DNA of 64,000 nucleotides, from contig NZ_LT607755.1 in NCBI RefSeq assembly GCF_900090275.1, positions 1,426,001 to 1,490,000 on the forward strand, written 5' to 3'. The notes beneath the pieces were generated by a model. That model had not been told where the DNA came from. It searched no databases and was given only the letters and a program-made list of their open reading frames with translations. Source of the DNA: Micromonospora zamorensis (GTDB lineage Bacteria > Actinomycetota > Actinomycetes > Mycobacteriales > Micromonosporaceae). Numbering within the stretch: the first letter of the stretch is position 1; each line of letters starts with the position of its first letter. The position numbers and the translations under genes were made by a program. This document shows positions 17,800 to 25,481 of this stretch, in pieces.

Positions 17800-18456
17800 G
17801 TGCGGATCCTGCTGGTGGAGGACGACCGCCGGGTCGCCGCTGCGCTCTCCTCCGCCCTGACGCGCCGCGGATACGAGGTCGAGCACGCGGGCACCGTCGC
17901 CGCCGCCCTCTCCGCCGCCCCGTGCGACCTGGTGCTGCTCGACCTGACCCTGCCCGACGGGGACGGCACCGACCTGTGCCGGGAGCTGCGCCGGCGCAGC
18001 AGCCAGCTCGGCATCATCGCGGTGACCGCGCGGGGCGAGGAACGCGATCGGGTGCTGGGTCTGCGCCTCGGCGCGGACGACTACGTCGTCAAGCCGTTCT
18101 CGATGGTGGAGTTGCAGGCACGGATCGAGGCGGTGCTGCGCCGGGCCGCGAACGCCGCGCCGCAGCGGCACCTCATCGAGGCCGGGTCGGTGCGTATCGA
18201 CGTGCCCGCCCGGACGGTGACCGTGGACGGCCGCGACGTCACGTTGACCCGCAAGGAGTTCGACGTGCTGCTCTCGCTGGCCCGCCAGCCCGGGGTGGCG
18301 GTGCCGCGCGATCGCATCCTGCTCGACGCCTGGGGCACCACCTGGGCTGACCGGCACACGGTCGAGGTGCACGTGGGGTCGTTGCGCGGCAAGCTCGGTG
18401 ACGCCCGTCTGGTGGAGACCGTGCGCGGTGTCGGCTACCGACTGCGCGTCGCGTGA
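17800..18456 (+). CDS. OmpR/PhoB-type response regulator
   Basis: 218 residues from a GTG at 17800 (VRILLVEDDRR). Receiver domain: acidic pocket D8/D9, phospho-acceptor D48 in LVLLDLTLPDGDG, switch Thr in AVTARGEE and the conserved Lys in DDYVVKPF. From about residue 125 there is a winged-helix DNA-binding domain with VTVDGRDVTLTRKEFDVL, recognition-helix region HTVEVHVGSLRGKL and the closing wing VETVRGVGYRL. It should bind DNA upstream of target genes when phosphorylated by the kinase that follows 9 bases later. The frame is open far upstream but the receiver fold begins at this start. Confidence 0.92.
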   Translation: MRILLVEDDRRVAAALSSALTRRGYEVEHAGTVAAALSAAPCDLVLLDLTLPDGDGTDLCRELRRRSSQLGIIAVTARGEERDRVLGLRLGADDYVVKPFSMVELQARIEAVLRRAANAAPQRHLIEAGSVRIDVPARTVTVDGRDVTLTRKEFDVLLSLARQPGVAVPRDRILLDAWGTTWADRHTVEVHVGSLRGKLGDARLVETVRGVGYRLRVA

Positions 18457-18465
18457 GGGGCTGAC

Positions 18466-19902
18466 GTGCGCCGCCGTCTGGTGATCAGCTATCTGCTGCT
18501 GATGGTGCTGGTCCTCATCGCGTTGGAGACACCGCTGGCCGCGACGATGGCCAGCCGCGAGACGGAGCGGGTCCGCGCCGACCGGCTCGCCGACGCCACC
18601 CGGTTCGCCTCGCTGGCCGGGCCGGCGTTACGCGACGGCGGGCCGGGCCCGATCGAGTCGGAGCTGACCAGTTACGACAACCTGTACGCGATCGGCGCCG
18701 CGATCGTCGACCGGGACCGCAGCACCCCGGTCTCGTCGCCGAGGTACCGGCCCGGCCCGGTGACCGCGACGGTCCTGGACATCGCGCTGTCCGGGCAGCA
18801 GACCAGCGCGCCCGAGTCGGTCTGGCCCTGGACGACCGACCCGGTGGCGGTGGCGGTGCCGATCAACGACGGCGGTGAGGTGCTCGGCGCGGTGGTGATC
18901 GTGACCCCGTCCGGCCCGATCCGCCGAGCTGTCACCTCGTGGTGGCTGCTGCTCGCCCTGGCTGGTCTGCTCGTCGTGCTGGCCTGCGTGCTCACCGCAT
19001 TCGGGTTGGCCGGTTGGGTGCTGCGCCCGGTCACCGAGCTGGACGCGGTCACCCACGAGATCGCCGAGGGCGACCGGGGCGCCCGGGTGCAGCACCGCCT
19101 GGGCCCGCCGGAGCTACGCCGTCTCGCGGCCAGCTTCAACCACATGGCCGACGTGGTCTCCGACGTGATGGACCGGCAGCGTGCCTTCGTCGCACACGCC
19201 AGCCACCAGCTGCGCAACCCGCTCACCGCGCTGAGGCTGCGCGTGGAGGAGTTGGGCCCCAGCCTCACCGACCCGGACGGCCGGTCCGAGCACCAGTTGG
19301 CACTGGAGGAGACCGACCGGCTGGCGTTGGTGCTCGACGCGCTGCTCACCCTCGCCCGGGCCGAACGGGAGGAGAACGAGCGGGTCACCGTGGACGCCGC
19401 CGCGGTGGCCGCGTCCCGCGTTACCGCGTGGGCGCCGCTGGCCCGGCACCGTTCGGTCGCGTTGCGGTTGGCCACCACCGACGCCCCGGCGTACGCCCGG
19501 ACCGTGCCGACCGCCGTCGACCAGGCGCTGGACGCGCTGATCGACAACGCGGTGAAGTTCAGCGGGGCCGGTGGGGCGGTGACGGTGACGGTGGCCCGCC
19601 GCGACGACGGGGTGGCCCTGGAGGTGCGCGACTCCGGCCCGGGCATGACCGAGAGTCAGCTCGGCCAGGCGACCGAGCGGTTCTGGCGGGCCCCGGACGT
19701 GCAGAACGTGGACGGCGCGGGGCTGGGCCTGACCATCGCCGCGGTGTTGGTGGACGCGTCCGACGGGCGGCTCACCATGCGCCTGGGGGAGTCGCGCGGG
19801 TTGGTCGCCGCCCTGTGGTTCCCGGCGCCGGAATCCGACCCGTCGGTGGAGCCTGCGGACGAGGAGGTGCCCGCCGACCTGCGGCCCGCCCCGGCGCGGT
19901 GA
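18466..19902 (+). CDS. Membrane sensor histidine kinase
   Basis: 478 residues from a GTG at 18466. Membrane helix 1 is residues 7-29; an extracytoplasmic sensor domain of about 120 residues follows; helix 2 (WWLLLALAGLLVVLACVLTA) lies near 158-178. A HAMP segment follows (LRPVTELDAVTHEIAEGD), then the HisKA box with phospho-accepting His247 in HASHQLRNPLTAL. The ATPase has its N box (DALIDNAVKFS), G1 (DSGPGM) and G2 (GAGLGLTIAA). The C-terminal tail is Pro/Asp-rich. It forms an operon with the regulator. It ends 9 bases from the stop of a convergent TAXI-type binding protein, which could present the ligand to the sensor domain; that link is inferred. Confidence 0.92.
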   Translation: MRRRLVISYLLLMVLVLIALETPLAATMASRETERVRADRLADATRFASLAGPALRDGGPGPIESELTSYDNLYAIGAAIVDRDRSTPVSSPRYRPGPVTATVLDIALSGQQTSAPESVWPWTTDPVAVAVPINDGGEVLGAVVIVTPSGPIRRAVTSWWLLLALAGLLVVLACVLTAFGLAGWVLRPVTELDAVTHEIAEGDRGARVQHRLGPPELRRLAASFNHMADVVSDVMDRQRAFVAHASHQLRNPLTALRLRVEELGPSLTDPDGRSEHQLALEETDRLALVLDALLTLARAEREENERVTVDAAAVAASRVTAWAPLARHRSVALRLATTDAPAYARTVPTAVDQALDALIDNAVKFSGAGGAVTVTVARRDDGVALEVRDSGPGMTESQLGQATERFWRAPDVQNVDGAGLGLTIAAVLVDASDGRLTMRLGESRGLVAALWFPAPESDPSVEPADEEVPADLRPAPAR

Positions 19903-19911
19903 CGCCTGCCG

Positions 19912-20874
19912 TCAGGGTTTGGCCGCGCGGTACCAGGCGGCGGCCCCGGGGTGCAGCGGCAGCGGCGCGGTGACGATCGCCGAGCGGGGGCTCATCCGGC
20001 CCGCCGCCGGGTGCGCGGCGGCCAGTTCGGCCCGGCGCTCCATCAACAGCCTGGTCACCTCCCGAACCAACCGCTCCGGCAGGTTGGCCCGCACGATCAG
20101 GTAGTTCGGGTTGGCCACCGTGGTCACCGCGTCCACCCCGTACACCGAGCGGGGGATGTCCCGGGAGACGTAGACCTGCCCGTAGCGGGAGCGCAGCGGC
20201 TCGGTCCATTCGCTGAGGTCGACGATCCGGGTGGCGCTGCGCCAGGCCAGCTCCTCGATGCCCCGCACCGGCAACCCGCCGGAGAAGAAGAACGCGTCGA
20301 TCAGCCCGGACCGCAGTGCCGCCACCGATTCGTCCAGCCCGAGCCGTTCCCTGCGCACCTCGTCACCGCCCAGGCGGGCGACCTCCAGCAGCCGGGTCGC
20401 GGTGATCTCGGTGCCCGAGCCGGACGCGCCGACGGAGACTCGGCGGCCCTGCAGGTCGGCGACCGTGCGGACCGGGCCGCCGCCGGTGGTGACCAGGTGC
20501 AGTTGGTCGTCGTACACCCGGGCGATGGCCTCGACCGCGGGGCTTTCCGCCGTGCTGGTGGGCAGCACGTCGGCCTGGGTGAAACCCAGCTCGGCCGCGC
20601 CGGACCCGACCAGTTGGACGTTCTCCGCCGAGGCGGCGGTGATCACCACGCTGGCCCGCACGTTGGGCAGTTCCCGGTTGAGGATGGCCGCCAGGGACTG
20701 CCCGAACGCGTAGTAGACGGCGGTGGGGCTGCCGGTGGCGATCCGGATCGTCGTCGGCGCGGCTGGCGCGTCCCGGCAGCCGGCGGCGGCCAGGGTCGCG
20801 GTCAGCAGCACCGTCAACAGGGCAGCGGGCCCCGCGCGGCGGCGGCCGGGCCGGCGGGACGAGGTACGACTCAC
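19912..20874 (-). CDS. TAXI-family solute-binding lipoprotein, no transporter beside it
   Basis: 320 residues from a GTG at 20874, chosen because a clean lipoprotein signal follows: Arg-rich n-region, hydrophobic stretch, and lipobox LAAAGC with Cys33. The mature part is a type II periplasmic-binding fold of the TRAP-associated extracytoplasmic immunogenic (TAXI) family: TIRIATGSPTAVYYAFGQSLA, VQLVGSGAAELGFTQADVL, GRRVSVGASGSGTE, DAFFFSGGLP and VDAVTTVANPNYLIV. TAXI proteins normally feed a fused DctQM-like TRAP permease, but none is visible within the window. The neighbouring genes are a two-component system (convergent) and a WhiA-like gene. A ligand-sensing role is therefore as likely as transport. 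Confidence 0.88.
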   Translation of the reverse strand: MSRTSSRRPGRRRAGPAALLTVLLTATLAAAGCRDAPAAPTTIRIATGSPTAVYYAFGQSLAAILNRELPNVRASVVITAASAENVQLVGSGAAELGFTQADVLPTSTAESPAVEAIARVYDDQLHLVTTGGGPVRTVADLQGRRVSVGASGSGTEITATRLLEVARLGGDEVRRERLGLDESVAALRSGLIDAFFFSGGLPVRGIEELAWRSATRIVDLSEWTEPLRSRYGQVYVSRDIPRSVYGVDAVTTVANPNYLIVRANLPERLVREVTRLLMERRAELAAAHPAAGRMSPRSAIVTAPLPLHPGAAAWYRAAKP

Positions 20875-20954
20875 GCGGTGCACTGTGCGCCGTCGCCCGG
20901 GCGCGCGCAAGCCCCCTGCCGTGCCGCGCCGGGTGGGTGTGGCCGGAACCTCGA

Positions 20955-21665
20955 TCAGCAGGCCGGGCTGCGTGTCGGCGTCACGACCCCGCTCCGCGTC
21001 GCCACCGCCCCGCGCGCCGGTTCCAACGCCGCGCTGCTCAGGATCCGCGCCCGGTCCGGGCCGTCGGCGACGCTGACCAGGAAGCAACCGGTGCCGGGGC
21101 GCAGCCGGGCCGGCACGTCGAGCACGGCAGCGCTGCGGATCAGCACCGCGGCCAGCTCCCGGTCGGTGAGCCGCACGCCGAGGATGTGCCGCCGGACGTG
21201 CCGCCCGGCGGCCAGCAGCGCCGAGCGCCAGGCCGCCGCCGCGAGCCGGCTCACCAACCGCCGGCGCGCCGGCGAGGCACCGGGCAGCGGCCCGCCGAGC
21301 AGCTCACGCCGCCCCTGCCACCAGCCTGCGTCCAACACCCGGCTGTACGCCTCCCGGTGCTCCTGCGGCACCCAGAGCCGGTGCAGCTCGTAGCGGCGGC
21401 GCAGGCCGCCCACGACGACCTCGTGGGTCACCGGGATGTCCAGCCGGGCGAGCAGTTGCCGGGTGCGTTGTGCGGCGTCCTCCCGGTTGAACTCCACCCC
21501 GGGCGCGTGCGCCAGGCGTGCCGGGCCCGGCCGGGCGGCGGTCGGCGGCGGTGTGCAGCGCAGCAGGCAGGCAGCCTCGAACGCGTCGCCCAGGGTCAGC
21601 CAGTCCAACGGAGAGGACGGCGCCGGGGACCGGGGTCGGTCGAGCAGGGCGGGTTCGAGGGTCAA
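20955..21665 (-). CDS. Diverged WhiA-like protein without the DNA-binding domain
   Basis: 236 residues from a TTG at 21665 preceded by AAGGGAG. There is no immediate family label. By eye its order of motifs follows the LAGLIDADG-like part of WhiA: an early FEAACLLRC helix, AQRTRQLLARLDIPV, GGLRRRYEL, a Gly-rich turn near LLGGPLPG, AAAWRSALLAAG (compare AAWRGAFLAHG in WhiA), then a second repeat ending CFLVSVADG (compare a V-V-x-DG end). It stops where the WhiA helix-turn-helix would begin, and the acidic LAGLIDADG residues are not clear. It may be a non-catalytic regulatory remnant. The match is from memory and needs a profile search. Confidence 0.55.
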   Translation of the reverse strand: MTLEPALLDRPRSPAPSSPLDWLTLGDAFEAACLLRCTPPPTAARPGPARLAHAPGVEFNREDAAQRTRQLLARLDIPVTHEVVVGGLRRRYELHRLWVPQEHREAYSRVLDAGWWQGRRELLGGPLPGASPARRRLVSRLAAAAWRSALLAAGRHVRRHILGVRLTDRELAAVLIRSAAVLDVPARLRPGTGCFLVSVADGPDRARILSSAALEPARGAVATRSGVVTPTRSPAC

Positions 21666-21772
21666 CGAAGGCTCCCTTGCCGGAGTCTGGGTTCCCCTAC
21701 CGTGGTCCCTGCGTCGCCGTTACGGAACTCCTCCGGCCCAGCCTTGAGCAAATCTTGCGGCTGCCGGAACTG

Positions 21773-22570
21773 CTACAGGTCGGTGACCACCAGGTCGACC
21801 TGCCGTACTCGGCCGGGCTCGGTGGGCTGCTCCACGACGGTGTGCTTCAGCTCGCCCAGCGTGCCGACCAGCTCGTCGGCGGTGCGCGGTCGGGCGCCGG
21901 CGACGAGCAGGTCGCGGACCAGCCGCCCCTTGGTCGCCTTGTTGAAGTGGCTCACCACCGACCGGACCGGTACGCCGTCCACCTCCCGCTCGTGCAGCAC
22001 CCGGACGGTGACGGTCCGCTCGGCCAGCGCCCCGCGCGGCGTCCAGGTGGCCGCGTACGCGCCGGAGCGCAGGTCCAGCACCGGGCCCTTACCGGCGGCG
22101 GCGTCCAGCACCGGCGTCAGCTCCCGACGCCAGTACGCGGACAACGCCCCGACGCCCGGCAGGCGAGCGCCGATGGGGCAGCGGTACGGGGGGATCCGGT
22201 CGGCCAGCCGGACCGCGCCCCACAGCCCGGAACTGATCATGATCGACCGGCGGGCCGCCCGCTGCGCCGCAACCGGCAGCGAGGCCAGGTCCAACGCCTC
22301 GTAGAGCACCCCGGTGTAGAGCCGCTCGGCGGGCGCGGTGGCAGCCTCCCGCAGCCGGGCGTTGCGCCGCAGCTCGCCCCGCTGGCCGTCGCTGAGCCCG
22401 AGCGCCGCCCGCGCGGCCTCCTCGTCCGGCCCGGCGCAGAGCGCCACCAGGGCGTCCAGCACCCGCTCACGGGCAGCGTTCAGCTCGGGCAGCGAGACCC
22501 GGTCCGGGGCCCAGCGCCGCCCGGTGCCGGCGTCGGCCTTCCCCTCCGAGGGCGGCAGCAGGATGAGCAT
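21773..22570 (-). CDS. yaaA: YaaA family peroxide-stress protein
   Basis: 265 residues from ATG 22570 with GAGGAG seven bases before it; an in-frame start 21 bases upstream has no such site. The protein has the YaaA (UPF0246) signature MLILLPPSEGK at its N-terminus, YTGVLYEALD, ISSGLWGAVRLADRIPPYRC, DLRSGAYAATW and SHFNKATKGRLVRDLL. The family protects cells against hydrogen peroxide by limiting free iron, and crystal studies of E. coli YaaA link it to DNA binding; both are general family knowledge. Length and motifs are complete. It is the second gene of a - strand run that begins with the membrane protein at 24255. Confidence 0.9.
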   Translation of the reverse strand: MLILLPPSEGKADAGTGRRWAPDRVSLPELNAARERVLDALVALCAGPDEEAARAALGLSDGQRGELRRNARLREAATAPAERLYTGVLYEALDLASLPVAAQRAARRSIMISSGLWGAVRLADRIPPYRCPIGARLPGVGALSAYWRRELTPVLDAAAGKGPVLDLRSGAYAATWTPRGALAERTVTVRVLHEREVDGVPVRSVVSHFNKATKGRLVRDLLVAGARPRTADELVGTLGELKHTVVEQPTEPGRVRQVDLVVTDL

Positions 22571-22635
22571 GGTTCTCCTCGACGGGCGCAACGGCGGCGC
22601 CCCACGCGCCGGCCCGGCCAGCGTACGACCCGTCG

Positions 22636-24255
22636 CTACCGCCAGGGTCGTACCGGGGTGTCGGGGTGGTACACGCGATAGCCGCCGACCTCGCGCACGA
22701 GTGCGGTGTCGGCACGGTCGGCGAGCAGCCGACGCAGCCGCCGATCCATCGGCGAGTCGACCTCCACCACGTACCCCGGTCGTTCGGCCCGCCCGACCTG
22801 CCGCCAGTACGGCCGGTAGCGGTTCTGCCCGGGGGACAGGTCGCCGTCGAGCACCCCGCAGACCACCGTCTCATCCGTGTTGAAGATCAACCGGTTACAG
22901 GTCCAGTAGTCCCCGTACACCTCGTGGGGTCCGTCAGCGCGCAGCGCGGCGGCCAACTCCCGGGCCCCGCGCTCCTCGGTCCGCGACGCGCCGGTGTCGG
23001 TGGCCGCGAAGAGCACGGTGATCACCACCGTGGTCGCGGTCAGCGCGGCCAGCACGGCTGTGGACAGCGCGCCGGTGAGCCGGCCGAGCGCCCCGACCGT
23101 GCCCCGCCAGCAGGCCACCGCCGCCACCCACAGCGGCCAGAGCACCGCCGGCAGCGACAGTTGCAGCACCGACAGGTACCGGGCGTTGTCCAGCGGGCTG
23201 GTCGCGGCGAGCGGGCTGCGCACGTACGACAGCAGGGTCAACGCGGCACCGGCGACCAGCGCGAGCTGCACGACCGGCCCGACCCGCTCCCCGCGCGGCG
23301 CCGCAGCCGCGCGACGGTACGCGAGCACCGCGAGCACCGCGCCGACCACCAGCAGCACCGGATACAACACGCCGAACCACTGTTGCCACCGGCCGCAGCC
23401 GCCCACCGGGCAGAGCCCGTGCGCCAGCGGCACCCCCTCCAGCAGACCGCCTCGGATCCGGTCCGACCACGGCGGCGTCGGCCCGGCCTTGGTGCTGACC
23501 TCGCGGAACACCGACAGCGAGTCCTCACCGGGCCCGGCCCGCAGGTTGTCGAGAATCATCGGCGCCACCCCGACGACGGCCCCCACCACCAGCAGCAGGC
23601 CGGACCAGCCGAGCAGTTCCCGCCGCACCGCCCACACCAGGGCGAGTCCGGCCACCGCCAGGTACGGCAGGATCAGCCAGTCCGACCAGGCGGCCAACCC
23701 GACGAGCAGGCCGAACACCGCGACCGCGAGCCGTCGGCGGCGAACTGTGCCGGCGGCCAACCCCACGGTGAGCAGCAGCATCAGCAGCACCGCCGGCTTC
23801 ACCTCGGGCCGGCCACCGACCACCGTGATCTGGTCGCGCACCACCCGCTCTCCGCCGAGCGCGAGCAGGCCCACGACGAAGGTGGCGAACCAGGGTGTGC
23901 AGAGCCGACGGGTCAGCCGGTGGATCAGGTAGAGGAACAGCGCGTACAGCGCGAGCATCGGCAGCCGCAGCACCGGCCAGCTCGGCCCGGCCACCGCCAG
24001 CAGGGGAGCGGCCAGGTACGACTCCAGCATCCCCATGTAGTGCTGGCCGTAGAGGAAGACCGGGCGTTCCCGGCCCTGCCCGATGTGCAGCGCGGCGAGA
24101 CCGAAGGTTGCCTCGTCGCTGTTCGACACCGGCACCGTGAACAGGGTCAGGACCAGCCGGTAGACGACACCGGCCAGCTCGAACAGCAGCGCGACGAGCG
24201 CCGGCCGGTCGAGTCGCGGACGCCATCGCCCACGGTGCTGCTCCAGATCTGACAC
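22636..24255 (-). CDS. GT39-like polytopic membrane glycosyltransferase
   Basis: 539 residues if translation starts at the GTG at 24255 (VSDLEQHRGRW), which follows a GACGGGGGC stretch. A GTG at 24333 would leave only 8 bases to the divergent gene's first GTG, so I disfavour it. The first helix is followed by NSDEATFGLAALHIGQG and FLYGQHYMGMLESYLAAP. This is the acidic-loop pattern of PMT/ArnT-like GT-C enzymes. About ten more helices follow, and a C-terminal extracytoplasmic domain of about 150 residues holds GDYWTCNRLIFNTDE. Donor is probably a polyprenyl-phosphate sugar; the acceptor is unknown. Confidence 0.75.
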   Translation of the reverse strand: MSDLEQHRGRWRPRLDRPALVALLFELAGVVYRLVLTLFTVPVSNSDEATFGLAALHIGQGRERPVFLYGQHYMGMLESYLAAPLLAVAGPSWPVLRLPMLALYALFLYLIHRLTRRLCTPWFATFVVGLLALGGERVVRDQITVVGGRPEVKPAVLLMLLLTVGLAAGTVRRRRLAVAVFGLLVGLAAWSDWLILPYLAVAGLALVWAVRRELLGWSGLLLVVGAVVGVAPMILDNLRAGPGEDSLSVFREVSTKAGPTPPWSDRIRGGLLEGVPLAHGLCPVGGCGRWQQWFGVLYPVLLVVGAVLAVLAYRRAAAAPRGERVGPVVQLALVAGAALTLLSYVRSPLAATSPLDNARYLSVLQLSLPAVLWPLWVAAVACWRGTVGALGRLTGALSTAVLAALTATTVVITVLFAATDTGASRTEERGARELAAALRADGPHEVYGDYWTCNRLIFNTDETVVCGVLDGDLSPGQNRYRPYWRQVGRAERPGYVVEVDSPMDRRLRRLLADRADTALVREVGGYRVYHPDTPVRPWR

Positions 24256-24340
24256 GACCACGCCCCCGTCGCCGTCCGGACGGAGTGTTTCACGTTCGGC
24301 GGGGTCGCCGGGGTGGATCGGCGCAGCCGGCACGGCTCAC

Positions 24341-25417
24341 GTGGCCGTGGCTGACGACGTGTGGCAGGGTTGGCGGGTGCCACCCACTCCCGCCGGCCAG
24401 TTGGCCGTTCCGAACCTGCACCGAGCTGCGCGGATCGAGGACGCCGTCCACGAGCTCGTCCAGCGTCGGCTGCGGCGCACAGGGTGGCGGGTCAACATCG
24501 TCGCGTACACCGGCTATGGCGCGCCGGGCTGGGTGCGGGTGATGTGCCGGGTCCTGCTGGGCCGTCCGGACACCCGCCAGCGGGGTCGGCTGGACAAGGT
24601 CCGCGGCTGGCGCAGCTTCACCACGCTGCCCAACAAGCACGTCACAGTGACCATCGAGGCCGGCGGGGTGCGGCACGAGACGCAGGCCGACCGCAGCGGC
24701 TTCGTCGACACCCTGGTCGAGGCCGACCTGCCACCCGGCTGGGGCACCGTCCGGCTCAGCGTGCCGGACGCCGAGCCGGTCGACGCGCCGGTGCGCATCC
24801 TCGACCCGGAGGTCAAGTTCGGCATCATCTCCGACATCGACGACACGGTGATGGTGACCGCGCTGCCCCGACCGCTGCTCGCCGCGTGGAACACGTTCGT
24901 GCTCGACGAGCACGCCCGCAACGCCGTGCCCGGCATGGCCGTGCTCTACGAGCGGCTCGTCACCGGACACCCCGGCGCCCCGGTCTTCTACCTCTCCACG
25001 GGCGCGTGGAACGTGGCACCGACGCTGACCCGGTTCCTGTCCCGGCACCTCTACCCGGCCGGGCCGCTGCTGTTGACCGACTGGGGGCCGACCGCCGACC
25101 GGTGGTTCCGCAGCGGGCGGGAGCACAAGCGGGTCACCCTGGCCCGGATGGCCAAGGAGTTTCCCGACGTGAAGTGGCTGCTGGTCGGCGACGACGGGCA
25201 GCACGACCAGGAGATCTACCGCGAGTTCGCCGCCGCCCACCCGGAGAACGTCGCCGCGGTGGCGATCCGTCGGCTCTCGCCGACGCAGTCGGTGCTGGCC
25301 GGTAGCCTGCCCGCCCCGGCCGGCTCGTCGTCGGCGGGACCGGTGGGGCAGAAGTGGCTCTCCGCACCCGACGGCGCGGGGCTGTGGAAGCTGTTGCGCG
25401 ACGCCGGGCTGGTCTGA
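24341..25417 (+). CDS. App1-type (DUF2183) HAD-like phosphatase
   Basis: Up to 358 residues; GTG codons at 24341, 24347 and 24377 are all possible starts, and family similarity begins near residue 25 (NLHRAARIEDAVHE). The N-terminal half is a beta-rich domain. The phosphatase signature follows: FGIISDIDDTVMVT (catalytic Asp pair), FYLSTGAWNVAPTL, LLTDWGPT and LLVGDDGQHDQEIYREF. Yeast App1 is a phosphatidate phosphatase, and bacterial relatives are assumed to be lipid phosphatases without proof. No membrane segment is present. The gene diverges from the GT39-like membrane protein and sits 64 bases before the secreted hydrolase. Confidence 0.85.
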   Translation: MAVADDVWQGWRVPPTPAGQLAVPNLHRAARIEDAVHELVQRRLRRTGWRVNIVAYTGYGAPGWVRVMCRVLLGRPDTRQRGRLDKVRGWRSFTTLPNKHVTVTIEAGGVRHETQADRSGFVDTLVEADLPPGWGTVRLSVPDAEPVDAPVRILDPEVKFGIISDIDDTVMVTALPRPLLAAWNTFVLDEHARNAVPGMAVLYERLVTGHPGAPVFYLSTGAWNVAPTLTRFLSRHLYPAGPLLLTDWGPTADRWFRSGREHKRVTLARMAKEFPDVKWLLVGDDGQHDQEIYREFAAAHPENVAAVAIRRLSPTQSVLAGSLPAPAGSSSAGPVGQKWLSAPDGAGLWKLLRDAGLV

Positions 25418-25481
25418 CCGTCCGACGTCGCCGTCGTGAAGGTTACTTGCACAACAGTCGGGCAACGTTGAAAATCCTTTC

